Positions 28,501 through 38,368 of a DNA stretch of 64,000 nt are shown in pieces; within the stretch, counting starts at the first letter, position 1, and every line of letters starts with the position of its first letter. Below the pieces are notes generated by a model. It ran no database searches. It saw nothing but the letters and a program-made list of their open reading frames with translations, and was not told the origin of the DNA. The position numbers were made by a program, and so were the translations under genes. Source of the stretch: Brucella sp. BE17 (GTDB taxonomy: Bacteria; Pseudomonadota; Alphaproteobacteria; Rhizobiales; Rhizobiaceae); NCBI RefSeq assembly GCF_039545455.1, contig NZ_CP154467.1:1302001-1366000 (forward strand), given 5' to 3'.

Positions 28501-29604
28501 ATGGGTTTCAAATGCGGCATCGTCGGTCTGCCGAACGTCGGCAAATCAACGCTTTTCAACGCGCTGACCAAAACAGCCGCCGCACAGGCCGCGAATTATC
28601 CGTTCTGCACCATCGAGCCGAATACCGGCGAAGTGGCCGTGCCCGATCCGCGCCAGAGCGAGGTGGCACGCATTGCCGGTTCCAAGGAGATCATCCCGAC
28701 CCGCATCAACTTCGTCGACATTGCAGGCCTCGTGCGCGGCGCCTCCAAAGGTGAAGGGCTGGGCAATCAGTTTCTTGCCAATATCCGCGAAGTTGACGCC
28801 ATCGTGCATGTTCTTCGCTGCTTCGAGGATGATGACATCACCCATGTCGAAGGCCGGATCGATCCCGTTTCGGATGCTGAGACTGTCGAAACCGAATTGA
28901 TGCTGTCCGATCTTGAAAGCATCGAACGCCGCATCGTACAGATCAGAAAGCGTGCGACCGGCAAGGACAAGGAAGCGCTCAGCGTGCTTCCGATCATGGA
29001 AAAGGCGCTAGCGCTTCTCCAGAATGGCCAACCTGTCCGCCTGATGCTCAAAGACATTGCGCCGGATGATCTCGCGATCCTCAACGGCCTCAACCTTTTG
29101 ACATCAAAGCCTGTGCTCTATGTCTGCAACGTCGCCGAAAGCGATGCTGCCAAAGGCAATGCGTATAGCGCCACTGTCGATAAAATGGCTGAGGAGCAGG
29201 GCGCGCAAACAGTCATCATCTCCGCGGCCATTGAAGCGGAAGTTGCCCAGCTTCCCGATGATGAAGCCAAGGAATATCTCGACAGCATGAACCTTGAAGA
29301 ACCGGGCCTCGACCGTCTGATCCGTGCTGGCTACAAGCTTCTGGATCTTATCACCTATTTCACCGCAGGCCCCAAGGAAACCCGTGCCTGGACCATCAAG
29401 CGCGGCACCAAGGCGCCAGCCGCCGCCGGTGTCATTCACACCGATTTCGAGCGCGGTTTCATTCGCGCCGCGACGATTTCCTATGAGGATTACGTCAAGT
29501 ATAATGGCGAGACCGGCGCAAAAGAAGCTGGAAAGTCACGCGACGAAGGCAAGGAATATATCGTCCATGACGGCGATGTGCTGCACTTCCGCTTCAACAC
29601 CTGA
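28501..29604 (+). CDS. ychF: Redox-regulated ATPase YchF (OLA1 family)
   Basis: The 367-residue P-loop protein has G1 GLPNVGKSTLFNALT (about residues 9-23), G3 FVDIAGLVRGASKGEGLGNQFLANIREVDAIVHVLRCF, then the NLL-KP in place of the usual G4 NKxD motif (LNLLTSKPVLYVCNVAE), which explains the ATP preference of this family. The C-terminal TGS domain includes TIKRGTKAPAAAGVIHTDFERGFIRA. YchF binds ribosomes and modulates stress responses and catalase activity. It sits in the pth run, with maoC genes following. Confidence 0.97.
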   Translation: MGFKCGIVGLPNVGKSTLFNALTKTAAAQAANYPFCTIEPNTGEVAVPDPRQSEVARIAGSKEIIPTRINFVDIAGLVRGASKGEGLGNQFLANIREVDAIVHVLRCFEDDDITHVEGRIDPVSDAETVETELMLSDLESIERRIVQIRKRATGKDKEALSVLPIMEKALALLQNGQPVRLMLKDIAPDDLAILNGLNLLTSKPVLYVCNVAESDAAKGNAYSATVDKMAEEQGAQTVIISAAIEAEVAQLPDDEAKEYLDSMNLEEPGLDRLIRAGYKLLDLITYFTAGPKETRAWTIKRGTKAPAAAGVIHTDFERGFIRAATISYEDYVKYNGETGAKEAGKSRDEGKEYIVHDGDVLHFRFNT

Positions 29605-29658
29605 TACCATAAGGCCGTTCCATGGAGCGGCCTTTTTCATATTCGGGAGGAGACAGGA

Positions 29659-30141
29659 TTGACTGATCAGACACCGAAGTTAGCCTATGAAGACTTTACG
29701 CCGGGGCTGAAACTGCCCTTCGGCCCTCGCATGGTCAGCAAGGAAGAGATCATCGAATTCGCAAGCGAATTTGATCCACAGCCCTTCCACCTCGATGAAG
29801 ATGCAGGAAAGGCAAGCGTTCTGGGTGGTTTGGCGGCTTCCGGCTGGCATACAATGTCGCTTTTCATGCGCATGATCTGGGAGGCTTATCTCAAAGACTC
29901 AACCTCGCAGGGCAGTCCCGGTATCGATTTCAATCGCTGGAAACGTCCGGTTCTGGCAGGCGACACGCTAAGCGGCGTTTCAACCGTTCTTTCGCGACGG
30001 CGGTCGAAATCCATGCCACGTGTCGGCTTCCTGACCGTATATAATGAAATCGTCAATCAGCGCGGTGAAGTCGTCTGTGAAACCCAACACACCGCGATGG
30101 TTGCCTTGCGCAACCCTGAAGCGCAAGGGGATGTAGCATGA
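29659..30141 (+). CDS. MaoC-like hydratase, first of a tandem pair
   Basis: The 160-residue protein is a single hotdog fold of the MaoC type. The hydratase motif is seen in IIEFASEFDPQPFHLDEDAGK, where Asp and His form the catalytic dyad, and then VLGGLAASGWHTMSLFMRM. It starts with TTG at 29659, supported by GGGAGGAGACAGGA just upstream. MaoC proteins hydrate 2-enoyl thioesters. The gene overlaps the next by four bases (ATGA), and the two products share the same motif, so a heterodimer is plausible. Confidence 0.9.
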   Translation: MTDQTPKLAYEDFTPGLKLPFGPRMVSKEEIIEFASEFDPQPFHLDEDAGKASVLGGLAASGWHTMSLFMRMIWEAYLKDSTSQGSPGIDFNRWKRPVLAGDTLSGVSTVLSRRRSKSMPRVGFLTVYNEIVNQRGEVVCETQHTAMVALRNPEAQGDVA

Positions 30142-30608
30142 GTTTCCTTGAAGAGCATCTTGGCGAAGAGCACATCATTGGCAGCTACACGTTCAGCGCT
30201 GAGGAAATCATTCGTTTCGCATCAAAATTCGATCCGCAACCGTTTCATATGGATAGTGAAGCAGCCAAAAACAGCGTTTTCGGAGGTCTCTGCGCCTCGG
30301 GCTGGCATACGACAGCCATCTTCATGAAATTGAATGTCGCTTCTATTGTGGCAGCGACGAAAGACGCGATCGAACGCGGCGAAATACCACCCACTTTCGG
30401 CCCCTCGCCGGGGTTTGAAAATCTTAAATGGCTGAAGCCCGTTTTTGCCGGTGATACGATTACCTATAAACGCACCGTCCATGCCGTGCGCCCGCTTACA
30501 TCACGACCGGGATGGTCGATGCTTTCCATGAGCACATCCGCTTTTAACCAGCATGCAGAAAAGGTGCTCTCCTTCGACAATTCCGCAATGGTGAAACTGC
30601 TTTCGTGA
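30138..30608 (+). CDS. MaoC-like hydratase, second of a tandem pair
   Basis: The 156-residue protein repeats the same hotdog pattern: EEIIRFASKFDPQPFHMDSEAAKNSVFGGLCASGWHTTAIF, with the Asp-x-x-x-x-His dyad preserved, then FENLKWLKPVFAGDTITYKRTV. It overlaps the first copy by ATGA. Identity between the copies is confined to the motif region, so they are old paralogues. The substrate is unknown; fatty-acid or polyketide-like enoyl-CoA is likely. Confidence 0.9.
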   Translation: MSFLEEHLGEEHIIGSYTFSAEEIIRFASKFDPQPFHMDSEAAKNSVFGGLCASGWHTTAIFMKLNVASIVAATKDAIERGEIPPTFGPSPGFENLKWLKPVFAGDTITYKRTVHAVRPLTSRPGWSMLSMSTSAFNQHAEKVLSFDNSAMVKLLS

Positions 30609-30639
30609 ATTAGACCCGGCTTCAAATCCGGGCTTTCAC

Positions 30640-31185
30640 TCAATCACCCTCAAATTCGACAAGCGTGCGCACCGGTACACCCAGCGCTTCGAGCTTTTTG
30701 CGTCCCCCAAGATCCGGCAGATCGATCACAAAACAGGCCGCAACGATTTCCGCGCCCATCTGCAAAAGCAGTTTTGCGGCAGCCTCCGCGGTCCCGCCCG
30801 TGGCAATCAGGTCATCGACCAGAATGACGCGTTCGCCCTTCTCTATGGCATCACGATGCATTTCCATTTCATCAATGCCATATTCAAGACTATAGGCGAT
30901 GCGAACCGTATCGCGCGGCAGTTTGCCTTTTTTACGGATCGGCACAAATCCAGCCGAGAGCTGGTGCGCTATTGCACCGCCCAGAATAAAGCCGCGTGCT
31001 TCGATGCCTGCAACCTTGTCGACCTTGTTGCCGGCATAGGGATAGACCAGTTCGTCCACCGAGCGGCGGAAAGCCTGTGCGTCGCCCATAAGTGTCGTGA
31101 CATCACGAAACTCTACTCCGGGTTTCGGATAATCCGGAATGGTGCGAATGGCATCCTTTAGACTGGCTTTTAACCCGGAGTCCAT
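30640..31185 (-). CDS. apt: Adenine phosphoribosyltransferase
   Basis: Apt converts adenine and PRPP to AMP in purine salvage. The 181-residue enzyme has [57 protein letters not shown], and the PRPP-binding motif [23 protein letters not shown], all close to the bacterial Apt consensus. Its length is normal. The gene converges on the maoC pair and is transcribed away from petC. It lies downstream of petC on the same strand, but the petC terminator is in between. Confidence 0.97.
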   Translation of the reverse strand: MDSGLKASLKDAIRTIPDYPKPGVEFRDVTTLMGDAQAFRRSVDELVYPYAGNKVDKVAGIEARGFILGGAIAHQLSAGFVPIRKKGKLPRDTVRIAYSLEYGIDEMEMHRDAIEKGERVILVDDLIATGGTAEAAAKLLLQMGAEIVAACFVIDLPDLGGRKKLEALGVPVRTLVEFEGD

Positions 31186-31310
31186 GAACGTCCCTTTCTA
31201 CTGGAAAACTATTCGATGCCTTATGTTTTGAGGCGTTGGGTCTTTCAAGCATGATATCGCGTTCACGCCAAGCTTTTTGGCCAAGGAAACAGGCGGCCCA
31301 CAGGCAAAAG

Positions 31311-31330
31311 AAAAGGCGCCCAAGGCGCCT
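31311..31330 (-). terminator. Intrinsic terminator of petABC
   Basis: Stem AGGCGCC / GGCGCCT (31314-31320, 31324-31330) with a 3-base loop; on the minus strand it is followed by TTTTCTTTT. It lies 28 bases after the petC stop. Confidence 0.85.
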
Positions 31331-31357
31331 TCTCTCGAATGTGTGTCTCAAAGCAGT

Positions 31358-32230
31358 TTAGTGCTTCACACCCGACCAGATCGAACGCTTGGCAATATAG
31401 GTAAGGCCAGCGAACAGAACGAGGAAGATGATAACGCGAAAACCGGTCTGCTTGCGCTGTTCAAGATGCGGCTCTGCAGCCCACATAAGAAACGCCGAAA
31501 CATCACGTGCATATTGATCGACCGTTTCAGGCGAGCCGTCTTCATAGGACACTGCCTCGTCACTCAACGGTGGTGCCATGGCCAGCGACTTGCCCGCAAT
31601 GAAATACGGGTTGTAATGCGTGCCTTCAGGAATATGCATGCCTGCTGGCGGCTGTTCGTTATAGCCGGTCAGAAGCGCGTGGATATAATCGGGTCCTGCT
31701 TCGGCATATTGCGTGAAAATGTCGAAGATAAAGGTCGGGAAGCCACGTTCAACCGCACGCGCCTTGGCAATCAGAGAAAAGTCCGGCGGAGCCGCACCAT
31801 TATTGGAGGCAGCGGCTGCCGCTTCATTTGGATATGGTGACGGGAAATAATCCGTCGGAATGGCGTTGCGGGTGAACATTTCGCCATCCGCATTGGGCCC
31901 GTCCTGCACTTCATATTCGGCTGCAAAAGCTTTGACCTGATCGGGCGAATAGCCCAGCTCTTCCAGCGAGCGGAAGGCGACCAGTTCCATGGAATGGCAA
32001 GCCGAACAGACTTCCTTGTAAACCTTCAAACCGCGCTGAAGCTGGCCCTTGTCATAGGTGCCGAAAGGCCCGGAAAAAGTCCAGCTTTCCTGCTTTGGAT
32101 GATGGATCGGAAAATGCTCCGGTTCAGCAGCATTTCCGCCTTCCTCAGCCGAGGCACCACCCATGGCAATCCCAAGTGCTACCAACGGAACAAGTCCAAG
32201 GGCAGCGAAACTCTTGAGGATGTTTTTCAT
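31358..32230 (-). CDS. petC: Cytochrome c1 of the bc1 complex
   Basis: Cytochrome c1 carries electrons from the Rieske protein to cytochrome c. With the ATG at 32230 it has 290 residues: a signal peptide (KNILKSFAALGLVPLVALGIAMGGASA), the haem attachment motif CSACH in LKVYKEVCSACHSMELV, periplasmic haem domain segments such as NGAAPPDFSLIAKARA, and a C-terminal anchor helix VIIFLVLFAGLTYIA. It is the last gene of the petABC operon and is followed by a terminator. Confidence 0.96.
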   Translation of the reverse strand: MKNILKSFAALGLVPLVALGIAMGGASAEEGGNAAEPEHFPIHHPKQESWTFSGPFGTYDKGQLQRGLKVYKEVCSACHSMELVAFRSLEELGYSPDQVKAFAAEYEVQDGPNADGEMFTRNAIPTDYFPSPYPNEAAAAASNNGAAPPDFSLIAKARAVERGFPTFIFDIFTQYAEAGPDYIHALLTGYNEQPPAGMHIPEGTHYNPYFIAGKSLAMAPPLSDEAVSYEDGSPETVDQYARDVSAFLMWAAEPHLEQRKQTGFRVIIFLVLFAGLTYIAKRSIWSGVKH

Positions 32231-32254
32231 TGTTACGTCCTTCATCTCTCGCTG

Positions 32255-33541
32255 TCAGGCCTTGATTTCCACAGGGGTAATCTCGGACTTGCCATGGCTC
32301 TTTTCCAGAACTGCTTCGGTGATCGAGTTCGGCAGACGCTTCGGCTTCTCGATCAGACCGATAACCGGCATGATGATCAGGAAGAAGGCGAAATAATAAA
32401 GCGTTCCGATCTGCGCCATGAAGACATAGGAGCCTTCTGCCGGACGCGATCCAAGCCAGCCGAGGAAGATGGCATTGACCACGAACAGCCAGAAGAACAG
32501 CTTGAACCACGGACGGTAAACAGCAGAGCGAACCTTCGATGTATCGAGCCATGGCACGACAAAAAGAATGGCGATGGAACCGAACATGGTCAGAACGCCG
32601 CCAAGCTTGGAATCGATCGGGCCGATATTGAAGGTGATGGCTCGCAGCATGGCGTAGAAGGGCAGGAAGTACCATTCGGGCACGATGTGCGAAGGCGTCT
32701 TCAGCGAGTCAGCCGGGATATAGTTATCGGCGTGACCAAGGTAGTTCGGCATATAGAAGACGAAATAGGCGAAGAACACGAAGAAGACCAGTGCACCGAA
32801 CGCATCCTTGATGGTTGCATAGGGCGTAAAGGACAGTGTGTCGGTTTCCGACTTGACTTCAATACCGGTCGGATTGGTCTGGCCGGTGACGTGCAGCGCC
32901 CACACATGCAGGATCACAACGCCGACAATCATGAACGGCAGCAGGTAATGCAGCGAGAAGAAGCGGTTGAGCGTTGGATTATCGACCGCGAACCCACCGA
33001 GCAGAAGCTGCTGGATCGGCTCCCCGATCACCGGAAAGGCCGTGAAGAAGCCGGTGATAACGGTGGCTCCCCAAAACGACATCTGCCCCCAGGGCAGAAC
33101 ATAGCCCATGAAGGCAGTCGCCATCATGAGAAGGAAAATTACAACGCCTAAAATCCACAGCAACTCGCGCGGTGCCTTGTAGGAACCGTAGTAAAGACCG
33201 CGTGCGATATGAAGATAAACGGCGATGAAGAAGAACGAAGCACCATTGGCATGCATGTAGCGCAGGAGCCAGCCGGAATTGACGTCGCGCATGATCTTTT
33301 CGACCGAATGGAACGCGAGGCCCGTATCGGCGGCATAATGCATGGCCAGAACGATACCGGTCAGAAGCTGCGAAATGAGCATGAAGCTCAAAATACCGCC
33401 AAAGGTGTACATGTAATTGAGGTTACGCGGCGTCGGATAGGCAACGAAAGAATCGTAGACCAGGCGCGGCAAGGGAAGCCGCGAGTCCACCCATTTTTCG
33501 ATGCCGGTCGTCGGCGTATATGTGGAGTGTCCACCACTCAT
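32255..33541 (-). CDS. petB: Cytochrome b of the bc1 complex
   Basis: The 428-residue, eight-helix protein binds two haems b and forms the quinol-oxidising and quinone-reducing sites. Haem-ligand His residues are visible in [22 protein letters not shown] and in the second pair around [22 protein letters not shown]. The Qo-site PEWY motif is in [16 protein letters not shown]. It is the middle gene of the petABC operon, 24 bases after petA and 25 bases before petC. Confidence 0.98.
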   Translation of the reverse strand: MSGGHSTYTPTTGIEKWVDSRLPLPRLVYDSFVAYPTPRNLNYMYTFGGILSFMLISQLLTGIVLAMHYAADTGLAFHSVEKIMRDVNSGWLLRYMHANGASFFFIAVYLHIARGLYYGSYKAPRELLWILGVVIFLLMMATAFMGYVLPWGQMSFWGATVITGFFTAFPVIGEPIQQLLLGGFAVDNPTLNRFFSLHYLLPFMIVGVVILHVWALHVTGQTNPTGIEVKSETDTLSFTPYATIKDAFGALVFFVFFAYFVFYMPNYLGHADNYIPADSLKTPSHIVPEWYFLPFYAMLRAITFNIGPIDSKLGGVLTMFGSIAILFVVPWLDTSKVRSAVYRPWFKLFFWLFVVNAIFLGWLGSRPAEGSYVFMAQIGTLYYFAFFLIIMPVIGLIEKPKRLPNSITEAVLEKSHGKSEITPVEIKA

Positions 33542-33564
33542 ATTATCTCTCCCCGAGACCTGTT

Positions 33565-34128
33565 TCAGCCGATCCTGATGACCGTATCGGAAGTGAATGC
33601 AAATTGCGGAATGTGCATGTTTTCCGGTGCCGGACCGCTGCGGATACGACCGGACGTGTCATAGGTCGAGCCATGGCAAGGACAGAACCAGCCACCGAAC
33701 GAACCAGCTTCACCCAGCGGCACGCAACCCAGATGGGTGCAGACGCCGATCATGACGATCCAGTTTTCCTTGCCCTCACCTGCCGAGCGGGCAAGGTCAG
33801 TTGCTTCTGCGTCCGTTGCAAGATTGGCGTTACGGGCGTTGGTGTCCTTCAGGTCACCCATCGCGGTCGCCTTGGAATCGTCCACTTCCTTGGCCGTGCG
33901 GTTTCGAATGAAGACCGGCTTACCGCGCCATTTCACGGTCAGCGATGCACCTTCCGTGAGAGAAGAAACGTCAACTTCAATGGAAGCTGCCGCCAATGTC
34001 GAAGCGTCGGGCCGCATCTGGTCGATAAACGGCCATGCCAGACCGCCTACACCAACCACACCTGCCATTCCCGTCGCAATATACAGAAAATCACGCCGTG
34101 TCGGCTCAGCCGTGTCGTGTGCGCTCAC
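33565..34128 (-). CDS. petA: Rieske iron-sulfur protein of the bc1 complex
   Basis: The 187-residue protein carries a Tat-type N-terminus ([20 protein letters not shown]), which leads the folded protein through the membrane and remains as an anchor, and the [2Fe-2S] ligands in [10 protein letters not shown] and [10 protein letters not shown]. It passes electrons from quinol to cytochrome c1. It begins the petABC operon; the petP/petR/kinase genes that sit beside petABC in Rhodobacter are about 17 kb upstream here. Confidence 0.97.
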   Translation of the reverse strand: MSAHDTAEPTRRDFLYIATGMAGVVGVGGLAWPFIDQMRPDASTLAAASIEVDVSSLTEGASLTVKWRGKPVFIRNRTAKEVDDSKATAMGDLKDTNARNANLATDAEATDLARSAGEGKENWIVMIGVCTHLGCVPLGEAGSFGGWFCPCHGSTYDTSGRIRSGPAPENMHIPQFAFTSDTVIRIG

Positions 34129-34344
34129 GTGCCAGCTCCCTTGTAAACTGCATGTTCAATTGAATTCTCCCCTCGTCCGCATTTGCACTTACGCGAAAGC
34201 GCTCCCGCAAGTGCTGCAGGACGAAATTCCCTCTGTTCCACTATCCGATTTAGGCGTGTAAAAATCGCTTGTCCAGACATCAAGTTCCTATGACGGCACC
34301 ATGTCGCAGGCTGATTTGGCTGTCTATTCCAGCAATTACCCAAC

Positions 34345-34374
34345 AAAAAGACGGCCCGCTAAAAACGGGCCGTC
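34345..34374 (-). terminator. Intrinsic terminator of the ABC exporter gene
   Basis: A perfect 9-bp stem GACGGCCCG / CGGGCCGTC (34350-34358, 34366-34374) with a 7-base loop; on the minus strand TTTTTG follows. It lies 44 bases after the exporter stop and upstream of the petA promoter region (34129-34345), in which I see no other feature. Confidence 0.88.
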
Positions 34375-34417
34375 AATATGCGGTTCTTATAGCGATAGGG
34401 GCGCTATCCACCACATG

Positions 34418-36274
34418 CTACTTTACAATCGGATCCTCGGAGAGGTCGTCAAAGCCTAAGAAGCCGCCGGATTGTCGCGCCCAAAGTCCGGCATAAATGC
34501 CGCCCTGCGCCACCAGTTCCTCATGCGTGCCATCCTCAACGATACGGCCCTGATCCATCACGATAAGACGATCAAGAGCCGCAATGGTGGAAAGACGATG
34601 CGCAATAGCAATCACCGTTTTGCCTTCCATCAGCGTGTTGAGACTGTCCTGAATGGCAGCTTCCACTTCCGAATCGAGTGCGGATGTTGCCTCGTCCAGA
34701 ATAAGGATCGGTGCATCCTTCAGCATCACCCGCGCGATAGCGATACGCTGGCGTTGACCACCCGAAAGCTTGACGCCACGCTCGCCCACATGCGCCTCAA
34801 GCCCTGCCCGCCCTTTGAGGTCGGTTAGTTGCGGAATGAACTGATCCGCCTGCGCAAGTTTGATCGCACGCGCCAGCATGTCTTCGCTCGCATCGGGCCT
34901 GCCATACATTATGTTTTCACGCACGGTTCGATGCAGAAGCGACGTGTCCTGCGTCACCATGCCGATATTGGCACGCAGCGAATCTTGCTGGACCTTGGCA
35001 ATATCCTGTCCATCAATCAGAACCCGACCCTGTTCAAGATCATAAAAGCGCAGAAGCAAATTTACCAATGTGGACTTGCCTGCGCCCGACCGTCCGACCA
35101 GTCCCACTTTCTGGCCAGCCGGAATTTTGAGCGTAAGATTTTCCAGAACACCCTTGCCCTTGCTATAGTGGAAGCCGACCCGGTCGAAATCGAGCTCACC
35201 TTTTGCGACATGCAATGCTGGTGCGTTGGGCTGATCTACCACCTGATGGGCGCGGGAAATCGTGGTGATACCGTCTTCAACGGTACCGATATTTTCAAAC
35301 AGCGCCGACATTTCCCACATGATCCATTGCGACATGCCGTTCAAACGCAACACCAGACCGATTGCAACCGCGACCGCACCGATGGAAACCGCCTCATTGA
35401 TCCACAGCTCAATGCCAAGCGCACCAACTGCAAACAACAACAAGCAATTGGAAAAATAGAGCGTGAAATGAAATTTTGTGATGAGCCGCATTTGGCTGTG
35501 CACGGTGCCCAGAAAAATATCCAGACTTTCGCGGACATAGCTCTCTTCCCGGCTTGAATGCGAAAAAAGCTTGACCGTTGCGATATTCGTGTAGCTGTCG
35601 ACAATACGGCCCGTCATGGTAGAACGCGCGTCGGCCTGATCGCTAGAGACCAGCCGAAGCCGCGGAATGAAAACGCGCAACAGGATGATATAAACCACCA
35701 GCCAGACGGCAAAGGGGATCATCAGGCGCAGATCAGCGGACGCAGCGATGAACAGCGTACCAGCAAAATAAACGATGACGTAATTGAGAACGTCGAGAAC
35801 TTTCATCACCGTTTCGCGCACAGCGAGCGCGGTCTGCATCAGCTTGGTCGAAATACGGCCCGCGAATTCGTCCTGAAAAAACGCCATCGACTGGCGGATG
35901 AGATAGCGGTGCATCAGCCAGCGCACCCGCATCGGATAATTGCCGAGCAAGGTCTGATGAATGATCAGCGAATGGGCCAGCACCACCCCCGGTAAAATCA
36001 CCAGTACCACACCCGCGATCAGCGCCAGACGCCAGCCCTCATTGCTCAAAAACGTCTCACGCGACTGGCTGGAAAGCCAGTCGACGATATTGCCCATGAA
36101 AGCGAAAAGCGAAACTTCGATGATGGCGATCAGGGTGGTGAAAATCGCCATGCCGATGATCCACGGCCATGCGCCACGGGTGTAATAAAGGCAGAAGGCC
36201 ACCAGCCCGCGCGGTGGTTCACGCGGGGGCTCTTCTGGATAGGGTGCTAAGCGTTCTTCAAACCATCTAAACAT
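34418..36274 (-). CDS. ABC exporter, fused permease and ATPase
   Basis: The 618-residue half-transporter has six membrane helices in the first 320 residues (for example WIIGMAIFTTLIAIIEVSLFAFMG, LALIAGVVLVILPGVVLA) and an ATPase domain: Walker A GLVGRSGAGKST (394-402), Q-loop MVTQDTSL, signature KLSGGQRQRIAIARV, Walker B APILILDEATSALD and H-loop IAIAHRLSTIAAL. It would work as a homodimer. It resembles MsbA/YddA-type lipid or drug exporters; the substrate is not evident. It is monocistronic. Confidence 0.92.
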   Translation of the reverse strand: MFRWFEERLAPYPEEPPREPPRGLVAFCLYYTRGAWPWIIGMAIFTTLIAIIEVSLFAFMGNIVDWLSSQSRETFLSNEGWRLALIAGVVLVILPGVVLAHSLIIHQTLLGNYPMRVRWLMHRYLIRQSMAFFQDEFAGRISTKLMQTALAVRETVMKVLDVLNYVIVYFAGTLFIAASADLRLMIPFAVWLVVYIILLRVFIPRLRLVSSDQADARSTMTGRIVDSYTNIATVKLFSHSSREESYVRESLDIFLGTVHSQMRLITKFHFTLYFSNCLLLFAVGALGIELWINEAVSIGAVAVAIGLVLRLNGMSQWIMWEMSALFENIGTVEDGITTISRAHQVVDQPNAPALHVAKGELDFDRVGFHYSKGKGVLENLTLKIPAGQKVGLVGRSGAGKSTLVNLLLRFYDLEQGRVLIDGQDIAKVQQDSLRANIGMVTQDTSLLHRTVRENIMYGRPDASEDMLARAIKLAQADQFIPQLTDLKGRAGLEAHVGERGVKLSGGQRQRIAIARVMLKDAPILILDEATSALDSEVEAAIQDSLNTLMEGKTVIAIAHRLSTIAALDRLIVMDQGRIVEDGTHEELVAQGGIYAGLWARQSGGFLGFDDLSEDPIVK

Positions 36275-36399
36275 GGCGCCCCTTTTAGACAGACCTTCAC
36301 GCCTTGTGAAGATAAAACCAGAACATAACAGGAATATTTTTGTGATCGATTGCAGCAGTCACCCTTGCGATCACAGCTGTTTCGCGCTACCCGCACCAT

Positions 36400-36885
36400 A
36401 TGGATTTGCGCGTCGCCCTTTACCAGCCCGATATTCCCGGCAATACGGGAACAATCTTGCGCATGGCTGCATGCTTGGGCTTTACTGTCGATCTGATTGA
36501 GCCTGCCGGTTTTGATATTTCTGACCGTGCGCTGAAACGTGCAGGTATGGATTATACCGAACAGGCAGCGCTGGTGCGCCATTCGGACTGGAAGGAATTT
36601 GAGAACTGGCGTGCGCAAAGCGGGCGCCGGATCGTGCTGCTTTCCACAAAGGGCGGCGTGGCCTATACTGATCATCAATTTCAGGCAAACGACATTCTTT
36701 TGTTCGGACGCGAATCCGCCGGTGTACCCGATGCGGTTCATGACAGCGCCGATGCGCGCTTGCTGATACCTATGATGCACGGCGCACGCTCGCTCAATCT
36801 GGCAGTCACCGTTGCGATGACAATCGGCGAAGCCATGCGGCAGACGCGAAGTTTCAATCAGCGCTCGGCAGACGTCGCATCGTAA
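36400..36885 (+). CDS. trmL: tRNA (cytidine(34)-2'-O)-methyltransferase TrmL
   Basis: TrmL methylates the wobble ribose of two leucine tRNAs. The 161-residue SPOUT protein starts LRVALYQPDIPGNTGTILRMAACLG and shows the trefoil-knot SAM-binding segments ILLFGRESAGVPDAVH and MMHGARSLNLAVTVAMTIGEA at the C-terminus. The length is normal. Its 3' end overlaps the convergent small gene by 32 bases. Confidence 0.94.
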   Translation: MDLRVALYQPDIPGNTGTILRMAACLGFTVDLIEPAGFDISDRALKRAGMDYTEQAALVRHSDWKEFENWRAQSGRRIVLLSTKGGVAYTDHQFQANDILLFGRESAGVPDAVHDSADARLLIPMMHGARSLNLAVTVAMTIGEAMRQTRSFNQRSADVAS

Positions 36886-37114
36886 ACTCGATCACATCGT
36901 CGGGGCGCTCGCACCAGCTTTCGATCTCGGTCCAGTAAGCGGATTTTGGGAAGGTATTAAACCATTCCCGGGCCTTTTCGCGCGCCGCCTGACGTGGGAG
37001 TGTAAAAGTCTCGCGGATAAAACCGTCACGTGGCATTCGCCCGTTTTTCGCACGGCTCTTCTCAAGCTGCTTGCGCAGGCCATCAAGCGGTGGACGGGGC
37101 GGTGCTGCTGCCAT
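36854..37114 (-). CDS. Conserved small basic protein of unknown function (86 aa)
   Basis: I do not recognise a named family, but the product looks like a real cytoplasmic protein: a Pro-rich start, basic helix LDGLRKQLEKSRAKNGRMPRDG, then FIRETFTLPRQAAREKAREWFNTFPKSAYWTEIESWCERPDDVIEFTMRRLP. A good ribosome-binding site (GGGAGG) lies 5 bases before the ATG. The last 32 bases overlap the end of trmL on the other strand. Similar short proteins occur in Brucella and other Rhizobiales. Confidence 0.75.
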   Translation of the reverse strand: MAAAPPRPPLDGLRKQLEKSRAKNGRMPRDGFIRETFTLPRQAAREKAREWFNTFPKSAYWTEIESWCERPDDVIEFTMRRLPSAD

Positions 37115-37290
37115 GCGGGCCTCCCGGCAAGCCGAAAGCGTGAATATTCCGGCCTTTCAGCCGGTAAAGATAGGCAAATGCACGCATAAAGACGAGTCTT
37201 TTCTTGTGCGCGGCATTCGTGCATGCAACTGAATAAGTTCTTCATACTTTGCGTCCATAGTCACTTTTTAAGCTAGCGATGGTGATTTAA

Positions 37291-38271
<981 letters not shown>

Positions 38272-38272
38272 A

Positions 38273-38311
38273 GCATGTCTCTCAAAAGCGGTGCGGTTTT
38301 GGGAGACATGC
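38273..38311. repeat. Palindromic element of the Rhizobiales dispersed-repeat type
   Basis: A nearly perfect 15-bp inverted repeat, GCATGTCTCTCAAAA / TTTTGGGAGACATGC with one G-T wobble, around a GC-rich 9-base centre. It begins right after the hemF stop. Its pattern (GAGCATG ... CAAAAG ... GGTTTT ... CATGC) is that of short palindromic repeats found scattered in Brucella, Mesorhizobium and relatives. I found no other copy in this window. Confidence 0.7.
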
Positions 38312-38329
38312 GACATGCTTTAAGTGACG

Positions 38330-38354
38330 AGGCGGGGAATATCCCCGCCTTTTT
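38330..38354 (+). terminator. Intrinsic terminator of hemF
   Basis: Perfect 9-bp stem AGGCGGGGA / TCCCCGCCT with an ATA loop, followed by TTTT; it stands directly before the convergent lpxO stop codon. Confidence 0.9.
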
Positions 38355-38368
38355 ATGCTCCGGCCACT

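Noticed and set aside
31994..33151. 385-codon plus-strand frame opposite petB and petC
   Set aside because: It lies antisense to two unambiguous cytochrome genes and its Arg/His/Gln/Glu-rich translation has no domain pattern.
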